DNA from: Prostheceraeus crozeri | Lineage: Eukaryota > Platyhelminthes > Polycladida > Euryleptidae | Length of the DNA stretch: 64,000 nucleotides | NCBI GenBank assembly: GCA_907163375.1 | Contig: CAJQUW010003219.1 | Location: forward strand, 171,625 to 235,624 | Direction: 5' to 3' | Shown: positions 1-11,586 of the stretch, in pieces | Layout: the number at the start of each line of letters is the position of its first letter | Position numbering within the stretch: position 1 is the stretch's first letter | Made by a program: the position numbers and the translations under genes | The notes under the pieces: generated by a model | Databases searched by the model: none | What the model saw: the letters and a program-made list of their open reading frames with translations, nothing else | Told to the model about the DNA's origin: nothing

Positions 1-186
1 TAAGAGCAGTTTGTTGAATCGTGGGAAGGAACGCGGTTTAAAAACATTGAATCAGACCTTTGCTGGTGTTACTCAAGGAAAAAATCGCCTAAACGAATGA
101 ATAAAGGAAGGAAGAAACATCGCGGAGCTGGTAAGGTGCGATCTTCAGTCAAACGGGCATTCACGCAAACGTCGCAGAGGCTCTAA
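1..186 (+). CDS. Small basic virion-type protein, C-terminal part (P1)
   Basis: Only the 3-prime third of the gene is in the window; the same gene is complete in P3 at 36453-36866. What is visible is strongly basic (KRMNKG- and KHRGAGK-type stretches), as expected of a nucleic-acid-binding or core protein. It lies directly upstream of the capsid gene, as in P3. The role is inferred from position and charge only. It is a fossil fragment. Confidence 0.6.
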
Positions 187-231
187 TCATTCATCAGGCG
201 CTAAACGACGACGCTACTATAACTTCTAATC

Positions 232-1510
232 ATGGAGTGTAAAACTTCCGGGTTTTGTTTGTTCGATCAACAAGCCATACAGACAGATATTCTTAGTTCA
301 AGTATTGTAGATTATCATCCTCGAACAGCTGAGAATGCTGGCCCCATTGAATTTGTTATTCCTGGTGGTAGTGATGACTACATAGATTTGAGTTATGCGA
401 TGCTTGATTTGAGGTTTAGAATTCAGCAAGCAGATGGAACTGCTATTGACGATACACATAAAGTTGGACTGAACAATTCACCATTGACTACATTACTTCG
501 CGATGTTTCTCTAACGATTGGAGAGCAGCAGGTGGAAGGTGGTCAAAGCGATTATCCCTATAAATCATATTTCAATCATGTATCAAAGTTTCATCCAGCA
601 GCACAAAAAAGTCATATGGAAGCCATGGGATGGTACAGAGATGAAGCAGGAAAATTTGATGTTGAAACAAACAGTGGCTTTATAAAGCGATCTGCTATGA
701 TTAAAGATAGTAAAGTATGTCAGCTATATGGTCCGCTGAATTTAGACTTCTTTAGACAGTCAAAGTTTTTACTCTGTAATACCAGCATGCGACTCAAGCT
801 GACATTGAATAAGCCTGAATTTGCGCTGAATGCATTTTGCTAAAGTTGACAATTTTAGAATTCATGTGGAAGATATTGCACTTTACATTCGTCGAGTAGT
901 ACCGAATCCAAGTGTCATTAGAGGACATGCTGAAGGTCTTAACCGCCAAAATGCCATTTACCCCGTTCAGCATACAAAGCTTCTCACCTTTACAATTCCA
1001 AAAGATCAAAAGAGTTTCATAAAAGATGGCCTCTTTCCATCGGAAGCACCGAAGCTCCTTATGATGGCAATGGTTGAAAATGATGCATTTAATGGTAATA
1101 TAAAGAAGAATCCTTTCAATTTTAAACACAATCAGTTCAGTGAAATTGCTTTACGTGTAAATGGTGTGAGTCATCCTGGTCCACCCTACAAACTAGATTT
1201 TGCTGCAGATCAATTTATGCGCAGTTATGTTGATTTTATGGATGTCTTTGTCTTTTACAAATCGGATGACACCAACGGACTCACTATGAAAGAGTTTAAG
1301 AGTGGATATACTATTTATGCATTTGATTTGACTGCTGACAGCGATATTAGTGCCCCCTATCGTCAAGCGAACGTGCCTCATAATATTCGTTTGGATTTGA
1401 CGTTCAAAAGAACACTACCTGAGACGATCAATGTATTAATTTATGCAGTCTTCGATTCAAATATTGAAATTACAAAGTATCGTGACGTGATTCTTCAGTA
1501 TAATCGTTAA
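232..1510 (+). CDS. Polinton major capsid protein, broken copy (P1)
   Basis: Related to the protein family known from invertebrate Polintons as F54H12.2-like, which I take to be the double-jelly-roll major capsid protein. The N-terminal region shows IEFVIPGG followed by DYIDLSYAMLDLRFRI, the usual signature, and then a long beta-rich body. Nearly identical to the uninterrupted 425-residue copy in P3 (36912-38189). The protease gene follows at once, sharing the capsid stop region (TAATG), which points to a tightly packed virion gene cluster. Broken, about one break. The family call is firm; the capsid role comes from knowledge of the family. Confidence 0.82.
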
Positions 1511-1947
1511 TGGGTTGGTTGACTGCTGACGATATTAAAACTAAAGTACAGCGTAATGCAGACGAAGCGACGTTGAAAGCTTTCGATAATGTCTATTCGC
1601 TCGATACCTTACCACCTGCAGTAAATCACTATCCCATCTTTATTGTGCTAAACACTCATTCGCAGAATTTAGGCGGGGAGCATTGGAAAGCGATCTTTAT
1701 TGGAGAAGACCGACGTGGTGAACTATTTGACTCTCTTGCTCAACCTCCAAATATACCAACACAGCAGTGGTTGAGAAAACATACGCGTCAGTATCAGCGA
1801 AATGAACGCATACTACAACATCCACTTTCATCAACGTGTGGTGCTTTTGTACTGTACTTCATCTTAAGACGTTTACATGTATCTCGATTTGTATCTGTTA
1901 TTCAAAACTTTTCATATAATCCATCCTCTAATGAAAAAATGATTTGA
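1510..1947 (+). CDS. Adenovirus-type cysteine protease (PRO), P1 copy
   Basis: Maturation protease of the adenain (C5) type found in Polintons; it would cut capsid precursors during virion assembly. The catalytic pattern is visible: GGEHWKAIF with the histidine, GELFDSLAQPP with the acid, and QHPLSSTCGAF with glutamine and cysteine seven residues apart, as in adenain. It starts at the ATG overlapping the capsid stop codon. The reverse-strand TBP-like gene ends about 30 bp beyond its stop, so the two transcription units converge. The P3 copy at 38189-38719 is close to identical over most of its length. Confidence 0.85.
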   Translation: MGWLTADDIKTKVQRNADEATLKAFDNVYSLDTLPPAVNHYPIFIVLNTHSQNLGGEHWKAIFIGEDRRGELFDSLAQPPNIPTQQWLRKHTRQYQRNERILQHPLSSTCGAFVLYFILRRLHVSRFVSVIQNFSYNPSSNEKMI

Positions 1948-1978
1948 AATAAAAACATCATATTGGAAAAATTGTTTT

Positions 1979-2524
1979 TTATTTTACAATCCGCTGGGTA
2001 CGTACATACTCGATGAGATAGTCTAGGACCACATTTGCTTGTACATGAGATTTTAGTCCAGTAATGATCACTTTACTATTATTAAAGATTGCAACATGCA
2101 CAGGTAACCAACAACTAATGAGAGCTGCAGGAAAAAGTTTGGGTTCATAACACAAATTGTAACTGCTGGTACGAATCTTCAAAAATGATACACTTTCACT
2201 CAATTGAGTAGAGATCAGCACATTGTCCACAGTCAGATTCGACATCACACACCTCCCCCTCTTCCATATCCGACGTAGTAGTCTTTGTAGCTCTAAGCGC
2301 ATTGACTGCGCCGATGAATGAGAAAGGGCGCCGAGAATCTGTACAGTCCCATTTGGGAAGAGTTGAAGATTCCGTGAATTGTTCATCTTCACCACTAACA
2401 TTTGAGGTCGGCCCGGGTAATACTTGCTGTTTGGAAGGTGTTGGTGTAATGTTGCGAGATCGATTTTGGTGTAGAGTCTGAAGCGACGGAGAATGTTGAC
2501 GATGTTGTAGCGATGGCGCTTCAT
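1979..2524 (-). CDS. TATA-binding-protein-like protein (P1)
   Basis: Reads as a 181-residue protein, the size of the conserved TBP core. Two related lobes are visible. The first has YPGRP at residues 36-40 and a GTVQILGALS stretch; the second has YEPxLFPAALI near residues 126-136 and SKVIITGLKS. These match the TBP positions YNPKRF / SGKMVCTGAKS and YEPELFPGLIY / SGKVVLTGAKV. Three of the four phenylalanines that TBP inserts into the TATA box have counterparts (residues 56, 131, 147). The frame is open upstream to 2668, but homology and a TATA box at 2559-2567, 35 bp before, favour the ATG at 2524. It overlaps the next gene in another frame. The likely role is transcription initiation at element promoters; this is inference. 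Confidence 0.6.
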   Translation of the reverse strand: MKRHRYNIVNILRRFRLYTKIDLATLHQHLPNSKYYPGRPQMLVVKMNNSRNLQLFPNGTVQILGALSHSSAQSMRLELQRLLRRIWKRGRCVMSNLTVDNVLISTQLSESVSFLKIRTSSYNLCYEPKLFPAALISCWLPVHVAIFNNSKVIITGLKSHVQANVVLDYLIEYVRTQRIVK

Positions 2525-2846
2525 GATGAAAAAATGAGTAAATTGAGCGATGTACCTTCCTTTTATACTTTTCCCAACTACCTTGATGAAATGTGAAGTT
2601 AGTATGAAGTTGGGAATGATAGAGTTGAATTCGCCAATTGTTGACGCGCAACCATATTCGATTTCCAATACGTGAATGTCTTTTCATATAGAAGTATTTC
2701 AAATCCTTCATGATATGATGTAGAGATTGAAAATGACGATAAGATAAAGCAAACTCTCTTCTCACATTTCCAGTTGAATCTTTGAAATAGACGTTTCGAT
2801 CATGATCCGTTTCAATACGTTGTAGGGAATCTAATTTCCAACTCAT
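2196..2846 (-). CDS. PC4-like paralogue B overlapping the TBP-like gene (P1)
   Basis: 216-residue frame starting at ATG 2846. The first 110 residues are paralogous to the next gene (2869-3225): both have LDSLQ-I, an L-x-R-x-F-x2-L-x2-IM-DL block and a WEKYKR/WRKYRR block. This pattern (strand-rich half, then L-x-W-x-x-F-x-x-L helix) recalls the single-stranded-DNA-binding fold of transcription coactivator PC4, but the match is weak. The C-terminal half is rich in H, S and acidic residues and overlaps the TBP-like gene in another frame for about 330 bp. The tail is recognisable in diverged P2 (PFSF-x2-AV-x-x-LR and a final SIE), so this frame appears to be real coding sequence. Function unknown. 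Confidence 0.55.
   Translation of the reverse strand: MSWKLDSLQRIETDHDRNVYFKDSTGNVRREFALSYRHFQSLHHIMKDLKYFYMKRHSRIGNRIWLRVNNWRIQLYHSQLHTNFTFHQGSWEKYKRKVHRSIYSFFHHEAPSLQHRQHSPSLQTLHQNRSRNITPTPSKQQVLPGPTSNVSGEDEQFTESSTLPKWDCTDSRRPFSFIGAVNALRATKTTTSDMEEGEVCDVESDCGQCADLYSIE
2559..2567 (-). promoter_or_regulatory. TATA box of the TBP-like gene (P1)
   Basis: TATAAAAGG on the reverse strand, 35 bp upstream of the chosen ATG (2524). It lies inside the coding region of the overlapping PC4-like gene. The same motif sits at the same 35-bp distance in P3 (39257-39265) and in the diverged P2 (26970-26978). Confidence 0.65.
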
Positions 2847-2868
2847 GGTGCGTGGTAGTCATGTCTGA

Positions 2869-3225
2869 TTAAGATTTGCATAGTAGGGCGATGAACTCAC
2901 GACGAATAAATGTCATGATGGAGAGATGTATGTATCTTCTATACTTCCTCCAATTGTATTTGCGAAATAAGAAACAGGTTGCGGAGTGAGAATGGCAGAT
3001 TTGAATTTCATTGTTGCGACGTTGAAGCCAAACTTGATCACCCAAGGAGATGAATCTTAATGTTTCAAAATATTCCAAATCCCTCATGATATCATTGAGG
3101 TTGACAAATTGTCGCCATGTTAATGTAATACCTCTTGATGTATGACCATGAGAATTTTTGAAATGTACGTTTCCATCACCATCAACTCTGATATGTTGTA
3201 GAGAGTCCAAAATCCAAGTCTTCAT
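2869..3225 (-). CDS. PC4-like paralogue A (P1)
   Basis: About 118 residues. The likely start is the ATG at 3225 (MKTWILDSLQ), since the frame upstream has no ATG. GITLTWRQFVNLNDIMRDL resembles the C-terminal half of a PC4 domain, and a second strand-rich part (LGDQVWL, EIQI, NWRKYRRYI) may be a repeat of the same fold. It is a paralogue of the adjacent gene 2196-2846. It is divergently arranged with the minor-capsid-like gene that begins at 3261, so the short space between holds both promoters. The PC4 relation is a guess; the gene itself is supported by its conservation in P3. Confidence 0.5.
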   Translation of the reverse strand: MKTWILDSLQHIRVDGDGNVHFKNSHGHTSRGITLTWRQFVNLNDIMRDLEYFETLRFISLGDQVWLQRRNNEIQICHSHSATCFLFRKYNWRKYRRYIHLSIMTFIRREFIALLCKS

Positions 3226-3260
3226 GATGTTATGCAAAGCTGAAGATCAGCAATATAAAA

Positions 3261-4658
3261 ATGTCGTTTTATCATATTTTGCTTAGCAATGCGGCCGCAA
3301 ATAGATTTGCTAGTAATCGAGCCGCACTCTTTTCTACTCCCATTGATCATACACAACAGCTAAATGGAAATTGGGAAGTGGATGTCACTCAACTTGTTCA
3401 TAGCAACTGTGTCTATACTTTTGATCATGAGGTGATGACTATTAATATGAGACGTGCAGCTGCTTACCAATGTGAAAAGGGCTGCCGAGTATACATTCCA
3501 CAGTGGCCAAAGAAAGATCTCTTATCATGTTAAAAGTTTATATATGATTTCCTGAATAAAGCGTGTAAACATATTGTCCAATTTACTCCGCACAATGACG
3601 ATCATAATTATGTACATCATGTAGTTGAGAAAGATTGGATTGTTGGTTTAAGTCCAAGTTTAAGAAATGATTTAGGTTACCTCGCTAGCGCCTTAACAAA
3701 CTATGATAATTATAACGTTAATTACCACATAAGTGGTTATAAACAGTTAATGTATCGAGAGGAAGCTTATTATGTAGATCTTATTCCAAGAAATGAGAAG
3801 ACGTTGGTGAAGAAGATTGTGATTAAGCCAAGAAAGACAAACATGACTCCTGAAACATTATTGAAGAAATTTAATTATCTCCTTCGAGTTAATGGTAAAC
3901 AAGTGGCAACATTGACTTATATCAAATCATCTAATCATATTGCAATAAGTAAATTAAATGATGATGATCTAGCTTTAGTTTGTTCAAAAGATTTTCATCA
4001 GTTCTTACGACATCGGTCTGCAGCTGTTCATGGAAAATTTGATATGCAACATTTGCCATCTAAAAGGTCAAATCAATTTGATACAGAATGGACCGTATCT
4101 TTATACAGAAAGTGTGTAGAGCCTTTAGGTGGTATCTTACATGAAACAATAGTGTTGATACCTCGCATTATTACTTCAGTTAAATTGGTTGTAGATTATT
4201 TAAATGAAGTGATTAATGAGCAACATATTTCATTTTCTGAAAAAGAAGGTACTTTGTCTCTCACTATAAGTGGAAAAGGTATTGAACTAATTATGGATAA
4301 AACTCTAATGGACATTTTGGGTTTTGATCAAGATATCTTTAAAAGTGGTGCTGTAACCGAAGCTAACGCAGACATGTCGCTATCGCGTCGTATTAACTAT
4401 TTTCAGATATATTCCAATATTGGTGAAGATGTACGTGTGGGAGATGTTGAAGCTCCATTGCTAGCAATGATACCATACCAACCAAAAAGCTGCAGTATTT
4501 TATCTGAGCATACTTTCAAGAAAGTGCATTATACAGGGCTGAAATCAAACTACATCCCACAAATTGATATTGCCATTTATGACGATGCTGGTGCGTTGAT
4601 TCCTTTTCATAAAGATGCTGTGACAAGTATCACACTCCATTTCCGAATGAAGAGTTAA
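3261..4658 (+). CDS. Minor-capsid/penton-like protein 1, broken (P1)
   Basis: Structural-type protein. The N terminus contains LNGNWEV-x2-TQL, a form of the motif seen in Polinton proteins that follow the capsid gene. The C terminus ends IDIAIYDDAGALIPF and TSITLHFR, a beta-strand ending typical of the same group. I infer a minor capsid or penton-like role; it could instead be another virion protein. It shares its N-terminal motif with the next gene, so the two are distant paralogues. Broken, about one break; the P3 counterpart (39962-41339) is also broken. Confidence 0.55.
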
Positions 4659-4667
4659 TGCAAAAGT

Positions 4668-6224
4668 ATGCTAATATATTTTTCCAATGTGATTAGTATG
4701 GAAAGTGAAAAAAGAGATTCGTTTCTAATTTACTTACCCAGTAGTGCTTCTATGAATAAATTTCCCAAAAATAAACCATCAGGCTATCGAGTAGAATTAA
4801 ATCGCTCACTACATCTAGAAGGTGAATGGGAGGTTGGCGTTTCTAGTATTTGCTATGATAGCAATATTCAGAATGTGAATGATTCGGAAGAAATGACATT
4901 GACTCCTCGCACCCATGATGGAATAACGATGAATAATGCATTGCAGTTCCCATACAATTTAACGTCAGATGGAAAGTGGAACTATGAATGGATTCAGATA
5001 AAATCAGATTATTGTGGTCCATTTTGGAATGAGAAAATTATTAAGGCGTTCAACAGTGGTAATACTTCCATCATGAAGAATAAGGATCAGAAAGTTTATG
5101 AGTTTACTATCTATCATTGGAGTGGGAGACAGTTCCTTCGCTTTCATTCTTTTACTAAAGGTCTTACACTGAGGTTGGATAATGAATTCTATCCACATCT
5201 CGGTTTTGGCCATGGACTACATCTAACGTCAATTGCTACTGCAAATGTTACAAAAATCTATTCAAACCGAATAAACAAATTTCATCATAAATTTAAAATA
5301 TTTGATGAAGATGTTGTAGAATGTGAAGAACGCATCATTTTGAAAAAGTGTGGTGTTCAACCTTTATCACTTATTGAGTTATTAAAACGATGGAATTAGA
5401 CTGTGGGTAAGAAGTATGGGGAGAAAATCATGGCGGACAAAAATAAGTTGGTTATTCAGAAATATAATGACAAACTTACAGTTTATTTCTCTCCAACCTT
5501 GCGTCATTTTGTAAGACATTATACACCTATTATTGGAAGCGGTGTGGTGTATGCTTCTCATGAATATCACACTAAAGCTGATTCAGTTAATGATGAATGG
5601 TGGGTGGACATCTATGGTGATCGCATCAAGAAAATTTACCAATCTTATCAAAAATCTAAAGTTGCTATCAATATAATGCCGCGTCTATGTCATACAGTTG
5701 AAAGCTTCATTCATGTAGTAAATCCTTATATACAACAGAAGTTGAAGCATGTGATGAAAAGTAAATATGATGTAAAGACACACCACATTTCGTTTTCAAT
5801 TGAAAATCAACGCGTTGTTCTGAAACTGGGTGATGACATTCAATGTCAATTGAGTAAAAATTTGAAAAAACTCTTTGGTTTTTCAATGCTACAAACTGTG
5901 TTTACTGCTGCGCATACGATTGGTATAGAAACACCAATGACACTTGATAAACATGAACAGCACCTTAACATTCAAAGTGATTTGATTCTACCTATTTCTG
6001 TTGGTGAGAAAAAAGAATACATTTTACGTGATTTCATTCATGATAAAGACGCTTCATATGGAATAGTCGAGAAGATGTTTGAATCTATTTTCTATCATCC
6101 CGTCGTCAAACAAACTATACCCTCTATTACTATCAAAATTACCAATGGTTTACAAGAGTGCATCCATGTGAAAGATACTAAATCTCTCTTTAGTGTTTCG
6201 GAAAACAAAGTGAAGTCATTGTGA
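4668..6224 (+). CDS. Minor-capsid/penton-like protein 2, broken (P1)
   Basis: Begins with DSFLIYLPSSASMNKFPKNK and LEGEWEVGVSSI, the strand-rich opening common in proteins placed beside the Polinton capsid gene, and continues through a long beta-rich body (KLTVYFSPTLRHF, DEWWVDIYGDRI). It follows protein 1 by only a few bases on the same strand, suggesting co-expression. About one break. The exact virion role is unknown. Confidence 0.5.
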
Positions 6225-6515
6225 TGTGTTTATTGAAATAAAAATATGTATATGAAAAAGTCTTTTCACAGATATAGGGGGAATGGGCTGACTGTAGGCA
6301 TATATTCACAAGGAAGAAACGATCTCATGCGATACATAAAACAACCATGTATATCTACAAAAAGCAACATCAAAATACTGAGTTAAAGTTGATTATGTCA
6401 ATACATCTCCTGAATGTGGTAGCGTGAGTTTTATTCTTTTGGGTGGAGGTATGTTTGTGTCAGGATGTCCATGTGGAAGAGATGTGTTATGTCCTATCCA
6501 ACACCTCTTATCTTC
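6225..6515. other. Convergent intergenic region, 3-prime ends of minor-capsid-like gene and POLB
   Basis: About 290 bp between the ends of the rightward structural gene and the leftward POLB gene. An AATAAA lies just past the structural gene stop, near 6236-6242, and would serve as a polyadenylation signal. Nothing else is recognised. The same sequence is present in P3 (about 42901-43079). Confidence 0.45.
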
Positions 6516-9500
6516 CTATGCTGAAAGTGCTCGTTTCTTGAACGTGTGCGTTTTCACAGTATGAACTTGAGATTTTAAGATTGTCATATTGACAAACGTT
6601 ATAGTTTTATTTTTATAGGCCTTCTTATAGGACCGATGTTTCATTTTGTGAACAATGGATTTTGATATACCTTTAGCACGCTTAATACTATCTGCACATT
6701 CTTTTAATTTCATGGAATACATTTTAGGACGGAGGAGAATCATTTCATCTATTTCCTCTCCTGCTGTTTCATCCTTAAAACAACCAAGTTTGGCTTTATT
6801 TTGTATGGAATAGAGTGGATGAGTGGGATTGTAGCTAGATGTGTCGAAATATTTTTCTAATGACTTACCTACTTCATTAAAATTTAAATCTTTTTGAGTG
6901 GTAATTCCTTTTCCTTTTCCATAATCCTTTTCAAAATTATTTTGGGCGAGTGCACGTTTTTGACTGTTACTATCTATGTAAGGTTTGAGGAAGGCTTTCT
7001 GTCTAAATTTGATAATGCGGTGAACTGACTTTAGAAGCATGCCCATTTCTAAATAGAATTTTAGTATGCAGAAGTGCACGAGACAATTTTTCTTATCATA
7101 TTGGGTGAGTAAAAGTTTGCGGCATGGTTTATACTTTGGCTGTCCATACTCTCTTAAGTTATTATGAAATTGTGACATGAATGGTGAAAACATATCTTCA
7201 GTCACTTCACCAGATTCAGGTGCGAGTGGGAAATCAGCAGTTTTATTTTTGATACTATTTGGATAAATCAAATCCACTTCAAAATAATATCCCCAATCAC
7301 CTTCATCTGGAATCTTCAGTATGTTTGAAGGGTTGGAGTAATACTCAAGCTCATCTTGATTTAACCAACTAAACTCGGAATGAGGTAGTGGTTTCGACAG
7401 TGAACTGCCATATAAATTATTTTGGTCATAGTACTTTAGATGGATATGATCATCACCAACTGTTTAACATTTTATATAATGTTTATTTACAAATGTGAGA
7501 CCACCGCGGATTCTGAGCTCAAATATGTTATACATCTCGGGGTCTTGTAAGAGATGGATGGTCTCACCAGTCATTTTAAAGGCTGATCTAAAGGACATGG
7601 CTGGTAGACTGACAAAGTGGACAGGATCTAATTTGTCTTCTTCTAATGCCACTCGTCGAAATTCCTGAAAGACATCAGCCAGCAAAATGACATCTAATTC
7701 TAAGTAAGCGATCATATAATCGACAAACGTTTTACAATCAAATTTTAACCATGCCTCTTGAGCATGTTTATAGTCCTCTACTGGACAATCTTGACCCGTC
7801 AAATCGTTTTGGAATTTGTCAATGGAAGGAAAGGTTGTTTCAATTAGTTTAGACATTGAGCTAAAATACGCATAGGGAAAGACTCCTTTGCGAGTGATTA
7901 TTTCATCCGTTAAGTTTGGATAGTGTTTCTTCACAGTTTGACTATGAGTAAGAAACTTGAGATTACGAACGAGAGAAGCTAGTGACGCTGACATGAATTG
8001 GAATGAATCTAAAAATTTTATTTCGAAGAAGACTGTCTTATTTTCTTTAGTTTTATCTACTGGTACTTTTGCTGTCATTGCCATGAATTTTTCTCTCGTT
8101 TGCGCTATTACATTAAACTGTCACGATTTCATCTGGCTCAACCCTCCTTTTATGAGCATATGACTGTCATAGCCCTTAAAGTTATGAAAAATGACGGGTA
8201 GTACACGACGTCTCAACCTATGTGAAAAGTTACATTTGGAGCAGAGTGTGTTTCTAAATTTACCAGTGATGTGATCATGATCACGCACTTTCTTCATTTT
8301 ATCGTTATCAAACGTTTTATGACATTTAGGGCACGATGTGCAACTTTCAAATTTTTGTTTGTCTTCATCTGACATATGTAGTGACTTACGCTGCAATTGG
8401 GAATCATATGATTGTTGAAATTTGGCAGCTTTATCGAGAAATTCTAGAAATTTTGAAATGCAATCTTCACCTTGCCAAGTATGCACTTTGTTTTGCCTAT
8501 TCCTAAAGTGGTCATGCCATACTTCATAGCAGGATATGGCTGCTGGCTTGTGGATGATATCATCAATGTAGCATTCTATGTCTGCGTAAATGACACGCAG
8601 GGGACTTAATTCGTCACCATTATCCCTATGTGAAAATATTTTATCTTTGGGCATGCGTTCCATTTGTAATTTACCTCGCTTGCACCATTCATAGTGAGTT
8701 TCAAATTTATCTTTACTCCAAAAGGAGCGGATGCAACGGTCGCATACAAAATGTTCACCTCTTTCAGAGCGCCCTAAGTGTGTATACAAGCGAGAGATTT
8801 TGGGAATACCACAGTAGTGCCATTCCTCGCTATCATCTTGTTTTACTAATAAGAGGTTGACTACACGTTCATAACAAGTTGAACGTAAATTATAGCGGGC
8901 ACCCTTCAACCCCTTCTCCCACACGTGAACGACAATTTTTATCTTATTATGTTTTTCTAACGTTTCTACATCTTTGATTTTCATGTTGTTACTATCACAA
9001 CCTTCAAAGACTAGTTCATCCTCCCACTGTGTATAGCTATAGGTGCGATCTCGATGCGCGTTGATATCATTATAGTGAAGGATGGATAGGACTGTGTATT
9101 TGAAACACTGTGATTTACAATCGACATTGATGACAGCTTTCTTATTATATAACGTTTTTGGTAGTTTAAATGTGCCTCGAGCTGCATGACTTTCTAATAG
9201 GGAAATTTTGAACATGGCTGAGTCCACGCCATCAAAAATGAGAGCGCTGTCGCGTTGATTGAATTTATCTACATTTGATTTTAAACATTGAATATGGAAA
9301 TTTAGCCAAGACTCGCAATCTACAACTTCGGTTGCGGAAGAGGAAGGAACATGAAACTGTATTCTCTCCGTCACTTGACCCGTTTGAAAATCTATTTTAA
9401 TATATTTTAGTTTAAGGTAGATGAGCGCCTTCATTCTAAAATTGTCTAAATTGTTGAAGAGCGCTTCGATAATGGTAGAATTTTGAAGGAGCCACTCAGG

Positions 9501-9896
9501 AAAATCTAGTATTTGAGTATTGGACTCCATGCAGTAGTCGCGTACTAAATGACTATGGGAAACGTTAATGAGGGAGATTGTAGAGGTACCGTTGGTGTAG
9601 TGATCATTTACATGCGTGTGTTGAAGTCTGTGCGAAGATCGCTGAAAGTGACTATCAAAAGAAAGAGGGCACAAATCGCAAGGAAAGGAGATGTCATCGT
9701 CAGAATCAACTTCACCTCCGGAGATTGATGCCGCTTTGCGTTGACACACACGTTGTTTGATGTGTCGAAGGAGACTGTGCTTCCTTGGAAACATATGTCC
9801 GCAGTCGGCACATTCCCACTCGTTGCCTTGTCGCGAGAGTCCTGAGCTAGAGCTAACATCACCTGAAATAGAAATCATTCTATCATCTCTGTTCAA
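6516..9896 (-). CDS. Protein-primed DNA polymerase B (POLB), heavily broken (P1)
   Basis: Family-B polymerase of the protein-primed type that replicates Polinton DNA. Read from the right: C2H2-type zinc fingers (CADCGHMFPRKHSLLRHIK and a second CDLC finger near 9650-9830); an N-terminal domain; exonuclease motifs (YADIECY near 8580, FHNFKGYDSH near 8180, and the YLELDVILLADVF region near 7690); and the KMYSMKL region near 6720. Much of the palm domain seen in P3 is missing here. About four or more breaks, so this copy is clearly dead. The first codons are probably supplied by small upstream exons (see the region 9897-10326). Confidence 0.8.
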
Positions 9897-10326
9897 GTCT
9901 CAGTGTATTGTTACAACCTACCTTGACTCAACAGCTCTAAACTTTCGTCGAGAAGGGAGGGCTTTGGTGATGAAGTAGATGACTGAAATTGAGGAAGATG
10001 CTATTAGCCACCCGTTTGAGGGAGATGAATGAAGAAATCTTCAACTTACCATTTCAAGGAAATTATGTTGAAGGTTGATACTTCAACAAGATAGAGACTT
10101 CACCCAAATAATACGTCTCAAGTTTGGAATTCACTTGTACGCCTCAAATAATAGAATTCACTAGACAACAGTTCACTTACACGTCTCAAAGACAGAGTGA
10201 AATGACACGAATGTCACTTTCTTTATATCCTTTTATGCTCATTATTCATTGGCTGTTGATTCTGATTGGTTGCTTGTTTATACTTAAGAATTAGGAAACA
10301 TTTCAAAGTTATTATTCGCAGTCAAC
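9897..10326. promoter_or_regulatory. Divergent promoter region between POLB and the small acidic gene (P1)
   Basis: On the reverse strand this stretch shows exon-like segments with splice signals leading into POLB: a GTAAGT directly after an ATG near 10050, a CTCAATTTCAG acceptor near 9990, a GTAGGT donor near 9925 and an acceptor just before 9868. On the forward strand it leads into the gene at 10327. The same arrangement is present in P3 (46899-47328). Splicing in Polinton genes is known for the family. Confidence 0.45.
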
Positions 10327-10782
10327 ATGACAAGCCCTCCGACAACACCGAACACTACATTGGAGTTCTCTTCTCCATGCTCATCGCCAAAGGCGCTCGT
10401 TACACCAAACGCTCCAACGAAGGGGAAAGTAGAAAAGGTGTACCGACTCGACGACATTAGAAAGTTGTCATTACCAGCGGACGACGAAGAGGAGAGTGTA
10501 TGTGAGAAGGAGTATCCCGACTTAACAGGCGTGAGGTGGAAGTATCTGCAGTACGATACTGATGATGTGATGGAGATCACCAGCACCAAATTCCTCCATC
10601 AATTATGGGAATGGTACACCCCTAACTCCCAGCCACGAACTATGGCGGAGTGGGAATACATCGATAAAGTGAGGCTCGCGGTAGAAGAACGATTGAAGCA
10701 AGTGAACTGTTTTTGTGATCTGTGTGAAGTCAGACTCTGGGACGATATTGACGATGAAGACCTTTTGAAATACATTCAATAA
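10327..10782 (+). CDS. Small acidic protein of unknown function (P1)
   Basis: 151 residues from ATG 10327. It has a Ser/Thr/Pro-rich N terminus, a central VRWKYLQYDTDDVMEITSTK segment, a tryptophan-rich stretch (LWEWYTP, MAEWEYI) and a C-terminal C-x-C-x2-C cluster (CFCDLC) followed by acidic DDIDDEDLL. An intact homologue lies in P3 (47329-47775) with small in-frame length differences and otherwise high identity, which supports real coding. AATAAA overlaps the end of the gene. I do not recognise the family. It is divergent to POLB, so it may be expressed with the replication genes. Confidence 0.6.
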   Translation: MTSPPTTPNTTLEFSSPCSSPKALVTPNAPTKGKVEKVYRLDDIRKLSLPADDEEESVCEKEYPDLTGVRWKYLQYDTDDVMEITSTKFLHQLWEWYTPNSQPRTMAEWEYIDKVRLAVEERLKQVNCFCDLCEVRLWDDIDDEDLLKYIQ

Positions 10783-11586
10783 TAAATTTTTATTTCGTAT
10801 TATCTTTGCTTTCATACTGACTTGAATGGGGCTTCAGTGGATGATTTAACCATGCATACTTTTTCATTTGGAAATAGTAGCACACTTAGTTTAACTTGCA
10901 AATCTTATAACATTTCATATGGGTAATAATGGTAGATGAAATAGTGTTAAATAAAATTAAGATAGCTTACATGATTCTGGGATAGCAATCGACTGCGATC
11001 CATGTGTAAAGAGCTTGTTAGACTACGGAAGGGAGAAGTGTGATATGTTGCGTGTGGCGCGTGAGTGTCCTCCCATTTCATTCCATTCATCAATTCGTCT
11101 CATTGATAGAGACAGGTAGAACTCATGGTTCTCATAACGTATGCAATGGAAAGTTTATAAGGCAACCGTCGACAGTTGGCTAAATGTCGGCCTGGCGTGA
11201 ATGCATATTACGTTGAGACAGAGGCAATCACTTGCAAACATGACGCAGAGAGGTTTAACAAGATTGACCATTGCCGAATGTCCCTTGCGGTATACATAGC
11301 TACGGGTTTCACTGCCGCCCTTTACAGGAACGCCCGTCGAAAGGAAGTATTACATCGAACTTCATTTGCAACGTTCAAGTTGACTGATAGCAGATTCAAC
11401 TTAATGATAGTATTCGCCAGTCTAAAGACTGCCCAGGGCAAACCGCGAGGAGGTTCTATCATGTCTTGCCCCATGGTGGCCCTTGTCAGAGCCGTTGGTT
11501 CGTTCTCGTCGCATCTGAAAATAGAAAGAAAATAGATGAAATTATATTCAAGTGATAGAGTTGATATTAACTTACTATCAATTAAC
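10783..11586. other. Non-coding region with one copy of the 3-prime module (P1)
   Basis: About 800 bp with no supported gene; the longest forward frame lacks an ATG. It holds single copies of two sequences repeated in P3: a segment near 10830-11040 that is triplicated in P3 (47826-48443), and a module of about 137 bp (11372-11509) that follows the coiled-coil gene on the reverse strand and occurs three times in P3. A GT-AG intron-like piece of about 60 bp separates the module from the coiled-coil gene. Confidence 0.5.

Noticed and set aside
11176-11535. Forward frame of 119 codons, repeated in P3 near 48554 and 49212
   Set aside because: It starts without an ATG, lies antisense to the 137-bp module and lacks any domain. 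The shared sequence is better explained as the 3-prime module and spacer.
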